Positions 49,024 to 60,000 of a stretch of 64,000 nt of DNA are shown piece after piece. The notes beneath the pieces are model-generated. The model was not told the DNA's origin and did no database searches. It saw only the letters and a program-made list of their open reading frames with translations. How positions within the stretch are numbered: the first letter of the stretch is position 1; each line of letters starts with the position of its first letter. Both the position numbers and the translations under genes were made by a program. Source of the stretch: Isoetes taiwanensis (lineage: Eukaryota; Streptophyta; Lycopodiopsida; Isoetales; Isoetaceae); contig JAJEKV010000129.1 of NCBI GenBank assembly GCA_021234155.1, positions 124,001 through 188,000 on the forward strand, written 5' to 3'.

Positions 49024-50594
49024 GGGGGGGTTCGTCCCTGAAATTTCCGGTCAAAATAAAAAAATTCACTAGAACCCACTTCCTAAGAAAAAAAATAAGG
49101 GCCAGCTAACCAATTGTTAACGTCCCCTCTAAACGTCAAATATCCGGTTTCCATAATAAAGCGACGGCATTTTTTATTTATATTCGTTAGAGTTTACCCG
49201 TTTAGGGTTATTAGCCGTCCTTTTTTCCAATGCTTTACTTTAGGTTTTCTCACTTTTCTCACTTGTTTTATTTAGGGTAAGGAAAAGGAGCCACCGATTT
49301 TCATTCCGCCGCTCCTCTTTAACCTGATATTACAGAATACAGACATAGCAGTGCAGAGATTTTGATCTCCCGTCCAACTTCCAAGGAGGCATAGCGTTTA
49401 AGGATGGCGGCAGCTGCAAAATGGCGCGGATTTTCTCTTCTTTTCTTTATCTCTGCTTTTGATTCTGGTCATTGTAGCCATTGCGCTCATAGAAGCAGCA
49501 GCAGGATACTTGGACTAGAATAAAAAATAGAGAGAGAGAGCAGAAAGATTTGGAGTGGGCTACTGTGGTGCTGGAATAGAAACAGAGCTAGCTACAGTAA
49601 GACTCTAACTTAGTTTACTTGTTTTTTGTTTTAATTTTCCTAATCTCTTTGTTCAAATCCATCACCTTGCATGTTTCATTTGATTTATTAATGCATATCC
49701 TTGTAGTTTTCCTTTCTATTTTCTAACTGCAACATTCTATTGCTTGATCCAAGGCAATACCCAGAAAATAAAGAGAGTAAACTGTGCTTTCTTTTGACCT
49801 GTGGTGCTAGATTCAAGCTTATTGGCGAATCTTGGAAAATAGCCTCTGTCTATTCATGAAATGTTCAACTGAGATATAGGTGTTTGTGTCTATTTATCTG
49901 AAGCAGATCATGGACAATAGCCTATGAGTCCACTTACGAAATATTCAACTGAATTATATGTGTGTGTATATTCATTGTTAAATGCTGCTAAGAATCTAAC
50001 ATGCTACTGCAGAACCTAATCTTCATTACAATTTTCTTCTGCTCAGCCATGGCCAGAGATGACAGGATCTAAGGGTTAATAAACTGCTTGATTTGCAAGC
50101 TTTGGATGTCTTGATTTTGTAGGAAACAACCTAGATGTGCTGTGTGCTGAACTAGATCCTTCTTTTCATGACTTCTTGGTATGCATGTTGGTATCTTGCA
50201 TTGTAGTGCCATTTCTGTAGTTGAAACTGTGCTGTCATGTTGTCATGCATGAATTTATTTCAGCATTCCACCATAATTGTCATTTGTCAAATTAACATAC
50301 ATTGTATTTGGACCATATAAAAAATGACATCATTCTGAATTAATATACATTGTATGTTGGACCTGATAAAAATGACAGCATTCTGATTAACATACATTTG
50401 GCTGTATTGTGATGTAGAAAATTTGAACATGTCTTCGTCAATGTGTCGTTAAGGCGTAATCATATTATATGTCATTTTTACCCACTTATTAGAAAGCTAA
50501 TAGAAACATGCATGATAATTTTCTAAGGCGCGTGTGGATTGACATCTCAAATAATTCAATTGCATAGGATATGAGGACTTAAGGTATGTATATG
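49024..50594 (+). other. hAT 5' noncoding region
   Basis: Contains a possible leader exon ending at a good donor (CA|GTAAGA, 49596/49597) that could join an acceptor ending at 56862, 46 bases before the transposase ATG. A 39-codon open frame from 49404 begins MAAAAKWRGFSLLFFISAF, but nothing else supports it as a gene. The rest looks like intron. Confidence 0.4.
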
Positions 50595-50742
50595 TTTTTT
50601 TTTTTGAAAGATCAAGTTAATTAATATTAATACAGAGTAAGTACAAGATGAGCGATACAAGGGTACTCCCGCCCACCCTGGGGGGAGAGCCCACGTGTCA
50701 AGTGCCTACCTATGACTCACGACACAAACCTGCCAATACTGT

Positions 50743-53700
50743 CTACAATGAGGAGGGTCCTTTCCCATACTGGCCGCCTTTGAACTGCTCTTTCCGAGGG
50801 GACGCCAGATAGGAAAGATATAATTTGTATCTTAGCTGCGGGATCAACACCCCAGGCTGCATCTCCTCATTCCTGAATACCTTCATGCGTCGTCGCTTCC
50901 AAATGAGCCACAACAACCAGGCTTTACACAAATGGAAGGCGAGACTCTGGAGCTGGGACCACCCGCTAGGATACATCCCCAAAAGAACCTCCCCGACTCA
51001 CGGATAGGGGTATGCGGAAACAAGACCCGGACCCACCGCCACGGTTGGATGTCCGAGCAAAGAAACATACATTGCTCGTGAAGTCTCCACACCGGCGCCA
51101 CACATTGGGCAATGTGTCGCCGATCCATGGATTGACCCCCGGTGGAACCTGTGTGTTCACCCTCGGGGGATCGGTGCACTATCGCCCGCGGCAAGAACTT
51201 TCTAATCTTGGGGGCGAAATTGGGTTCCACACCCACCTCCAGATGCTACCCCAATCATCTCCCGGCACCTGGAGACTCCAGCCGTTTAAGGAGGCAACTC
51301 ATCCCGAATTGCCAAAAGCTCATAATGTGACTTTACAAAATTTGAGGGATCAACTTTTGGATGACACCTCCATACTGAAGCCGACGCTATGGGGGGTGTA
51401 GCGGCGTTATACTTAGCCAGCCACGCCTGTGATAGCTTAATCCCGCGTTCTCAAGTCCAAACTCGCGGGAAAAAAGCCGCCGGTGGTGCCAACCGCCCGT
51501 CGACATACCACTCACGCCACCGTCAAGACCCCTTACCGTGCCCATCTCTGGCTGGATTGGGTCAACGGATGCCGCCAAAGACCACCGGTGATGCACCCGT
51601 CCGAAGCGGGATCCACCATGGTGATGCCTCTAATCAATGCAACCGGGCGGATCAATCGCAAATAGCCGGGCGACTCGCCCCCGTGCTCGCTAGAGCCCCT
51701 TCAAAAAGGAAAGAGGCGGAACATACGGACGATATCCGCTGAATAACGCCACGCAGCTCGCCAAGCAGCGTGGGCGGCTTATGGAAAACTATCGAATGAG
51801 CCAACGACCGATGAAGCAAGACCATGCCTCGAGAGTCGAGCTCATTCTCGAAGAATCGCAAAATCGAACTTGGACAAGAGGACCTTACTATGAAGCGAAA
51901 AGGTCCAAGAAGCCAAGTCCACCCGGGCTTTGGGACGACGATTTCCACCGTGCCACCTTGACGACGCCTTCCTCATTGCCTCCCCATACGGTTACTTAAT
52001 CATCGAGGAGATTTCGAACCTTGCTCGGGCGCCGTGGATAATAGATGCCATATAAACATGAGTTGAGCATAAAACGGACTTCGCCACCGCGGACCTATGA
52101 CCATGGACAAGCTTTTCCCCTTCCACCAATTAATGTGCCGACGCAGTCCTACCAAAATGTCCTCCCACACACCTGCTGCCGAAATGTCGATGCCGAAAGG
52201 GATACCCAAAAGCCTAGAATATGTGCCAAGGGCGCTGCTCGTCAAGGAAATTGGGACACAACCGGGGGCATGGGAAGTGGCTCGCCGGCCATAATGCCGA
52301 AGCACTTCGTCCAATTCATGAGGCAACCTGAGGCAAGGGAGAATGCGCCCAACAGCTCCTTCGCGTTTAACAGATTCTTCTCATCAGCCTGTAGGAAGAG
52401 AAAGTGTCATCGGCATATTGACTTCCACTGCCGCCGACGACCGCCATCCCACCCCTCCATAACACCGCGCCTGCGGCTGAGGTCAACAACGCTGCGAGAG
52501 GGCTTCAAGCAACAATGGTAAATAGGAAGGGTGCCAAAGGGCATCCCCTCAGTTTAACTCCACGCCCCACACTAAATATCTAAGTGATGACCCGCGGGCA
52601 TAGGATGGTGGTGCGGCCCGGACGCTAAGAGCGAGTCCAACGCCGTGAAGCTCTCACCACACCCAAAGGCTAACATCATCTTCTTCGTGAAAATCCCAAC
52701 CAACACTATCATAGGCCTTTGGCGGTCCAGCTTCGTGTACACGATCCACGACACGCTTCAAGGCTCTGAATGCCCTCAATGCCGCCGCTACATTGTTAAG
52801 AATCCGCCGGGCTGAATGAAGCAGACCGCATGGGACCGGGATAGCCTCCTTCGTAAACCACTTGCAGCCTAAGTGAGAGGGCCTTTCGATGATCTTATAT
52901 ACCATATAGCCAAGTGATGTGGGCCGCCAATCGAGATGACAGATGGCTCCTTCACCTTCGAATTAACGATGCAAAAGGTTGAGTTGGACTGTAATCCAAA
53001 TACGCCGTCAAGCAGATCTTGATAAGTCTCAGATCACCGAAGCCTCCCACCCAATCCCAATATTCTTGGAAGAATTCCACCGAATACAGGGCCCGGTAGG
53101 GGCACTTATGAGGGGCCAAGGCGCCGCGCCTCCTCAAGCTCTCGCTTTGTAAGCGGGCAGCAACGTAAGCCTATCCGGCTTACCTTACATGACACTCCAT
53201 CCGAACACGATCTCCCTCCATCACATCCGTGTGGGATATCTCTTTCCCTCGAAAAGCGCGAGAGAAAATTTGAAAAGTGGCTCGATTTAATATCTTCAGA
53301 ATGCGTACAGACGACCATTCCGCACCGCCGAGGCGACATTGGTCGATGCTTCTCGCCAGGCAGCCCTGAAGAACATACGAGAATTGGTGTCCCCCACCCG
53401 CAGCCAGGTGATTCCCGCCTTCACCCTTGCACGGCGACCCTGTTCTTTGATTCGGTAACGGGAATGTGGCTAATATCTCATTCTCCCGCACCCCATCAGA
53501 CGGTTGTGACCTGAGGGTTTCCAACTCTCGATACAATGCTTCCAATGCCTCTCGTTCATGCCGTGCTCTCCGACTCCCCCACGACTTGGCGAATGCCTTG
53601 ATCTCAGCCAGGGCCTTGACCATTCCTGACATCCCGAAGTTATCCCGAAAGGTACGGAACCAAATCTGCTGGCATCCCCAGGTGAAATCAGCATCCTTTA

Positions 53701-54494
53701 GGTAAGCGGTATTTAACTTGAAGACTGTGCGTGCCGGCCTGACTGCACTTAATCCCTGGGAGATAAGCTGAGGAAAATGATCTGAGACCGCAGCGGGACG
53801 TAATGTTCTTTCGCTTGGAGCGTAGGCCGTGTCCAATGCTCGAAAGTATTAGCGTAGACTGTCATGACGCCAGCATACGCTCGCTGGACCAGCCCACCGA
53901 CATTGCACCAAGTGAATGTGGAGTCGCCTGCCACCTCTACCGTGATGCAAGGAGTCCAACAAAGATCCCCATTGTTGCCGCCAAAACCCCCCGCACCACT
54001 TCCGGCTCCTCCGCCACACCTATCATGAAGCAGTCTCGACCATGTTGAAGTCGCCCCAGAGCAGCCAAGCCACACCCGCCCCAAGGATGCAACCTTGTGC
54101 CTCGGGCCGACGCCACAACGCCCCTTTGTTTGGCAAGCACTATTGTGGGCGAGACATTCACAATCCCCCACTCATGCAGTCCCTCTCGCCCCACTTGACA
54201 ATGACCCACGCCCCAATGGTCGGCCAGGTATAAGTGACACGCACATGCATCTTCCACGCAATGGCCGGGCCCCGCCTTTAGAGGCCCCGAGAGGTGGCAA
54301 GTAACTGCAGCTAGTCAGACAATTGGCCCAAACATGTCCAAAGCAGTTGTCCGAAGGCCCCCGTGGACACTTATGTTCACGAAGGCACAAAATATCCGGG
54401 TCCAACTGCTGGGAACGACCAACGCCACTTTCGTTAAACTATTGTGGTGATGAGCGCGACTCCTAACGTTCCAACTCAAAATCTTCTTGTCCAT
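50743..54494 (-). pseudogene. LINE ORF2 (endonuclease-reverse transcriptase), broken
   Basis: MDKKILSWNVR (from 54494) and PDILCLREHKC (about 54390) are endonuclease blocks. SDHFPQL (about 53780) is the histidine-containing end of the endonuclease. AYDSVGWDF (about 52690) is reverse transcriptase motif A and YADDT (52403-52417) motif C, about 95 codons apart as usual. The region 50883-51236 encodes a zf-RVT-like segment (EQCMFLCSDIQPWRWVRVLF), followed by WLLWLIWKRR and IPQLRYKLYLSYL. The parts lie in different frames, so the ORF is dead. Confidence 0.85.
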
Positions 54495-55055
54495 AACTAC
54501 CCGAGAAGAGGGATTCTTACGATGCTTCTTCAGCCCGCCTTGCCTGGGTGAAGTGCCCCCTCGACCGAAATCATGGAACAAGAGCGAAGGGTTATCTCAG
54601 GAGGGCGACCTCAGCCTCCCAAATCCACCACATCCGCCAAGAGCGCATTTCGAGCCACCTTATCAAGATCCATCCCTCCGAGGAGGCTTGGGTGGGATAC
54701 TACGCCGTATCCGGGACGGGCTGCACCCAAATCGGGCCATCGGCCGAGCCCAGAGTCACATGTCGGGATCGTTACCCTCGGCCACCAACCCGCTTGAATG
54801 TGAAGCAACTGGCCCCGTGAGGGCACCGCTGAGTCCATACCGCCTCGCCTACCGGAATGTACCTCGATGGTACATTATTCGCAGAGACCGAGTGGGTTTC
54901 ATTCCCTCGCACTGTATCTACCGCCGCCCTGTCCCGGGCCGGGGCGCCTCTCCTCCACCTAAGTAGCAGAGCTTGGGACTAAATCGTCTCGCTCACCAAC
55001 TCCCCCGCTTTGCCTCCCCGCAGCCCCCGCACCGAGATGCACTGCACTGAAAAGC

Positions 55056-56451
55056 TTAACCCAAGACCTGGAGGGCGGGAAACATTCTCTGGATCTCTGC
55101 CCCGTTTAACAACCTCAAGGGAAACCGAAAGTACCAGTCCCCGCTCCTAACTGTCACTGAGGAAGGCAATGGGCTATCCGCGGGTAAAGCAACACAAATC
55201 TTCGGCGCCCGAACTATGGAATGAGCAATATGCCCGCCGAGCCCATTAGCAATCGCGATCATGAACTCCGGCAAAAGCATATCCGCGGGAAGGTCCATCA
55301 CCTGAAACCAACAAGGGATCTTCAAGGTCGACAGGGATCGAGCACTCACCCCAGGGGTGTAGTGCTGGTAAATCAAGTAATTTCCCCACATGAGGTCAAC
55401 ACCTCTCGCCACTATCCTCTCCACCGCCGCAGGTGCATCAAACATGAGGAGGAAGAAGTTATTCCCCAGGAACTTCCGCGGATTGGCATGAGATCCCGGC
55501 CGCTTAAAGTGAGCTTGCAGCCACCCACCGAGCTCTCCCGGTGTCCAAGACTCCAGCAGTAGTACACCAAAGACCAAGCATGCGAGACTAGATTGGAAAT
55601 AGACTTGAGGTGCTGCTGGTGATCTACCTCGACTATATTAGCAGGAGGACCAGTGGGGTCGATCTGCAACTCTCGCCTGTTGTGCCGATTCAGAAAGGCC
55701 AAAGCCTCCTCCATTCGGCAAGTGTCGGTCGGTGCCACTGTGTGCCGAATCCATTCTGAGAACCGCGGACGTGAGAGCCTGCTCACCGTATCATTTGTTC
55801 GCCATGCCGGCCCTGCCGCATTAACTCCTTGTCCCTCTACCGCCCGCGTGCGACCTGATGGCTTATCTAAAGGTTGCGGAACACCACCACCACCACCCCC
55901 CGGAGACAGATTGCTCACCGGACAGCCCGCTGGCGGGTCCTCACGGCAAAGTAGAAGCAGGGCACCGTGGGCTGCCCAACGGAGTTGCCGTCTCCAGAGG
56001 CGGCATGCTGCTTGGGACTTCAAGCTCCGCTTCCCCTGAAACTTGTGCTCCCTCCTTGCTACATGCACCGGTTTCCCTAAGCCACCCCTCCTCACGCCTC
56101 CCCAACTGTCCGATCTCCAAAGGGCCTTGTAGGCCCCTAACTTTGCCCACACAACCCGGGAAGGGCTTGGGGCTATCGCCCCATCCGCAAGCCCTCTACT
56201 AGCAGGTGCACAAATCCGCCCGTTGGGCAGCCTAGGTGGGGGTGCTTGACTTGGTCTTGTGGAGGCAGGAAACGGGGCGCCACCACCACGCCTTGGCCAG
56301 TGGGACCCGGCAGGCTGCGGGGCGGTGATTCCCCCCTCCATGCCAACCCTCTCACTTGTGAGATGATCAGGGTGAGGGGCATCAGCCCGGCCCGGCCAGA
56401 ACCTGCGACCACGAGGCGGCCGACGTCGCACCTCCTCCCTCTCACTTGCAA
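55056..56451 (-). pseudogene. LINE ORF1 (DUF4283 gag-like), broken
   Basis: Frame 55056-55577 holds the DUF4283 core: FLGNNFFLLMFDAPAAVERI, GVDLMWGNYLIYQHYTPG and KIPCWFQVMDLPADMLLPEF. The N-terminal part lies in other frames between 55412 and 56451 and is proline- and arginine-rich. At least one frameshift separates them. The following zinc-knuckle part (54.6-55.0 kb) is not clear. Confidence 0.75.
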
Positions 56452-56907
56452 GTAAATCCGACTTGGTCAGGCCTACGGTTGGATCCCGGCCTCGAAGGCC
56501 GATCCATTTGTGTGAGTGGAAAAACCGACCTCTGAAGGTGAATCCGGTCTGTGCGTGGAAGATCCGACCCCAGCAGATCGATTCTGCTGGGCCACCCGAG
56601 CTAACCTTGGAATCCGCTTACGGGGCGCCAGATGCTCACTCCTCTGCTCACCTGCCATACCGCCCTCCGAAGCTGCAACCACCATCTCCCACGGTCGGAT
56701 TTTGAAGCCGCCTCAATTCCGCTGCCGCCATACATGATACATGGAGTGATCTTGTGTTAATTTTGTTTCTTTTGGTCTGCTTAAAAAGTATAGTTCTGTT
56801 CCCATGAAACAGCAGATGATTGAAGTAGATAATTGATATGTTTTTTTACTTTGTATGTGCAGAAACTTCTTTATTTGATTGTGCTGCTCTGCTCTGCTCC
56901 ATAAGCC

Positions 56908-59178
56908 ATGACAAAGGGACCAAGAAAACGAAAAACAACTTGCCTCCTTGGTCCTAACTTGCTAGATATGTTTGAGAAAGCAAGGAAGGCTAAGTTTGGT
57001 GAACCAGATGTTGAACCTAATGAGGAGTCAAGTGAGAGTGAAAATGATATAAACGATAAACCAGTGTTTCAGTATAAATGGTTACAAACATGGTTGTGGA
57101 TGCACTATGATAGAGATAACGATGCGGTCTTTTGCAAAATCTGTCAAGCTTTTGCTGTTGCAGGTAATCTTGTACTTGTATAGTTATTGAATTCATGTTT
57201 TTGTATTAATATCTTGCATATGCAGGAAATAGTCCATTTGCAAATCGTGGAAGTCGTAATTTTAGGATTTCTAGCTTTTATGAACATGCAGCCTCAAAGA
57301 CCCATATGGCAGCGGATGAAAAAAGCATTAATGCTGCAAAAGCAAAGAAACCTATTGTTGTGGCAGTTCAAAAAATGCAGTCTTCTGTCCATGCGGCTGT
57401 GGAAAATTTGTTTAGGGCTACTTACACTGTGGCAGCGAGAAGTTGTTCATTCAACGACTTTGAACATGTTATTGACTTGATTGATTTAGTGGGTTGTCCA
57501 GCAATAACCAAACAGTTGTATCAGAATGACCATGTGTGCCATGATTTTGTTGTTTGTATTGGTGAGAGTTTGCATACTACTCTGATAGAAAAGATGAAAA
57601 TCGGTCCATTTTTTGGAATTCAAGTTGATGAGTCAACAGATGTTGCTACCCAACAGCATCTTGTTCTTTGTGTTAGTTATTTGGAATATGGCAGCGAGGC
57701 AAAACATAGTTTTTTAACCATCTTAAGGGTCAGAAAGGCTGATGCAAGCACATTATTTGATGCTTTGATGGAGCAACTTAAACAAGCTGGCCTTGATATC
57801 AACAAGTTAATTGGATTTGGCTCTGATGGAGCATCCACAATGACAGGTCATAGAACTGGTGTTGCAGCCAGATTGAAGAGTTTTTATCCCTATATGACCA
57901 GCATTCATTGCATTGCTCATCATACTAATTTGGTTCTTCAGGATGCAGCGAAGGAGTCTACTATGTCTTGGATAGAAGAGATTGAAATGCTTGTCAATGC
58001 AATTGCAGCCCACTTTTCTCGCAACAGCAAACGATTGGAGAAGTTGCAAGAATTGCTTCAAGAGTATGCATGCGCGATTTTAGAGTATGCATGCGCGATT
58101 TTGCGATTAGAAGGGATCCAAAGCACACGATGGTTGAGAGGGCATAATGCTATTGGTAAATTGTGTGAGGACTTGCCCGCAGTTTTGGAGTATTCAAAGG
58201 TAGAATCATTAGCCATCTTTTCAAAGTTAGCCGATTTCAAAATGATTTACCTGCTGCATTTTTTAGCTGATATCCTTGGAGGGTTAATGATTTTGAGTAA
58301 GATGTTTCATGCTCGAAACATTGACATAACCAACATAAATGACCATGTAAAAACTGTAATTTTAGCAATTCAGACTTATTATATTGATGTACCTGAAATA
58401 GATCTGAATGCTTATCATCTTGATTCAAAGGGTTATCCTATAATCCCAGACTACAGGCCTCCGGCTGGCTGGTTGGAAGCTTTAAGGTCCTCGATACATG
58501 GAAACGAATTTAGAAGCTTCGAAATATCAAGGGAGATTGAATGGGACACATTTGGAAAATGTTATAGCTCAGCAAAAGGCTTATGCCAAGGCTATATGTG
58601 ATAACTTGGAAGTCAGATTTGAAGATACATCCATCTTAAAGCATTTTGGTGTTCTCTCCCCATTGAATATACCTAAAATAGCTATCAGGTCAAGAAAGTT
58701 TGGGGAGGAGAGCTTAGAGGAGTTGATTAAGTTTTATGGCATGCCAAAGAAGAAAGGACTGGCAGAAATGACGACACCTTTAATCAATGGAGATGATTTG
58801 AGACGTGAGTATTCTGATTACAAGCTTCATGCTTCAGCTAATTGACAGCATAAGAGTTTGGATGAAGTGTGTTCAATAATTGGTTCAAGTCCGGCAAATG
58901 AAATGCGGTACAGAAATATCTTGACCTTACTTCAAATTGGTTCTGTTCAATGTGCAAGTAATGCACTTTGTGAGAGTATTTTCAGCCATAGAACTAGTAT
59001 AAAAAGTAGATGGGGACCATTACTAGGCGATTGCAGTTTAAGTGCATGTCTCTCTATTGTTGTAAATGGGCCTCCTCGTGCAAGAGACTTTGACTTCACA
59101 CAAAGCATAGAAGTGTGGAAAAATAAGGCTGAGAATCGTGGTCGAATTATCTACTCTGGACAGCAAGTCGCTATTTAG
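56908..59178 (+). pseudogene. hAT transposase (zinc finger plus RNase H-like), one frameshift and one stop
   Basis: Exon 1 (56908-57163) starts MTKGPRKRKTTCLLGPN and holds a TTF/BED-like zinc-finger segment (FCKICQAF). A GT..AG intron (57164-57225) joins in frame to GNSPFANRGSRNFRISSFYE. The catalytic core reads GIQVDESTDVATQQHL, GFGSDGASTMTG and HCIAHHTNLVLQD (the hAT C-x-x-H). The C-terminal dimerisation block reads ALCESIFSHRTSIKSRWG and VNGPPRARDFDF. It resembles the DUF4371 / ZMYM-type and ZNF862-like hAT families. Defects: a frame change between 58484 and 58560, and an in-frame TGA at 58843-58845. A 21 bp duplication (58062-58102) repeats EYACAIL. Without these it would be about 740 residues. 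The TIR and TSD data make this transposon-borne rather than a host gene. Confidence 0.88.
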
Positions 59179-59480
59179 CTTAGTGGACTTTTTGGAAGGA
59201 ATTTTTTGTGGATTCTATGCCATTTTATAATACATATTTTCCATAAAAATGTTAACTTTTATTACTTTGTTCGTATTGTTATCTACTTTTTTGGCTCAAT
59301 GCCATTTTTCCCTAGTTTTAACTAGTTATAGGATTTGCCCGGTTGGAAAAATTATAATCCGGTACCCTTAAATATTAGGAGGCATTTTCACTAGTAGAGA
59401 ATGAGAATGAGAATGAGAATGAGAATGAGAATGAGAATGATTTTCTTATCGTAGTTTCTAATTTCGAACCCTGGCAAGGA

Positions 59481-60000
59481 GTCAAGCCCCAAAAGTGCAA
59501 AAACAGGGCACGAATCTGTGGATTTTGGACTCCGGTGCAAGGGCTTTCCCGCGCCGCTTTTTCTTTTGTGGGTTTTCTAATCCGGCAATCCCCTTTCCCT
59601 GGTCCCTGTTTTAAGACTTTGCAAGCCCCTTTTAGCATCTGGGTCCCAATGCAGATCGTCCAGCCGCAGATCCGTGATGGCATATTGGATCAGCGGTTGT
59701 GTTCATGTTCAGGGAAAGAATAGTTCTGCTGGGTGTTCTTCAAATTAAAGTTTTCATACTTTTGACTTGTTTTCCTTCGCTGTCCAGTGGAGCTGGCCCT
59801 CTGGCAATAATGCCATCTGTTTGACGAATTAGAGTCTACAGAGATTTATCCGGAGCAAAATTTAGCTTGCCCAGGAAAATCCACGTGAGACATCCACTTG
59901 AGTTTAGTGACTGATATTATATTGGGTAGACTGCATTATACGGCCCCCTTCACTATTTAGTTCTGCCATTCTGCCACTCCCATCCATTCTGCCCTCCATA
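59481..60000. other. Spacer upstream of the kinase gene
   Basis: No gene. The last 100 bp presumably hold the kinase promoter and leader. I see no telo box or convincing TATA box. Confidence 0.4.

Larger units (their letters stand above)
50595..56740 (-). mobile_element. GC-rich L1-type LINE, minus strand, inside the hAT
   Basis: The poly-T at 50595-50605 marks the 3' end. ORF1 (DUF4283) and ORF2 (endonuclease, reverse transcriptase, zinc region) follow leftward from about 56.4 kb. The composition is strikingly GC-rich against an AT-rich hAT background, and the boundaries are visible from this. About 6.1 kb, so close to full length; the exact 5' end near 56.74 kb and the target duplication are not resolved. 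Confidence 0.87.
49010..59473 (+). mobile_element. hAT DNA transposon with nested LINE
   Basis: The left end CAGGGTTCGAAATT (49010-49023) and right end AATTTCGAACCCTG (59460-59473) are perfect 14 bp inverted repeats of hAT type (CAGGG start). Both are flanked directly by GCAAGGA (49003-49009 and 59474-59480), a 7 bp match that extends to 8 bp with one mismatch, as expected for hAT. The interior encodes a hAT transposase. Of 10.46 kb about 6.1 kb is a later LINE insertion, leaving a native element of about 4.3 kb. A (GAGAAT)n microsatellite lies just inside the right terminus (59397-59440). Confidence 0.9.

Noticed and set aside
55412-56431. 339-codon minus-strand frame as a novel protein
   Set aside because: It is the GC-rich 5' part of the LINE; length is favoured by GC content, and DUF4283 motifs lie in a different frame.
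56863-59178. Domesticated hAT-derived host gene with a LINE in its 5' UTR intron
   Set aside because: The 14 bp inverted termini and flanking GCAAGGA at 49010/59473 show that leader, LINE and transposase all lie within one transposon, and the reading frame is broken.
59397-59760. SINE on the minus strand with an (ATTCTC)n tail
   Set aside because: The microsatellite lies inside the right end of the hAT element, and the GGGTTCGAAATT word taken for box B is the hAT terminal repeat.
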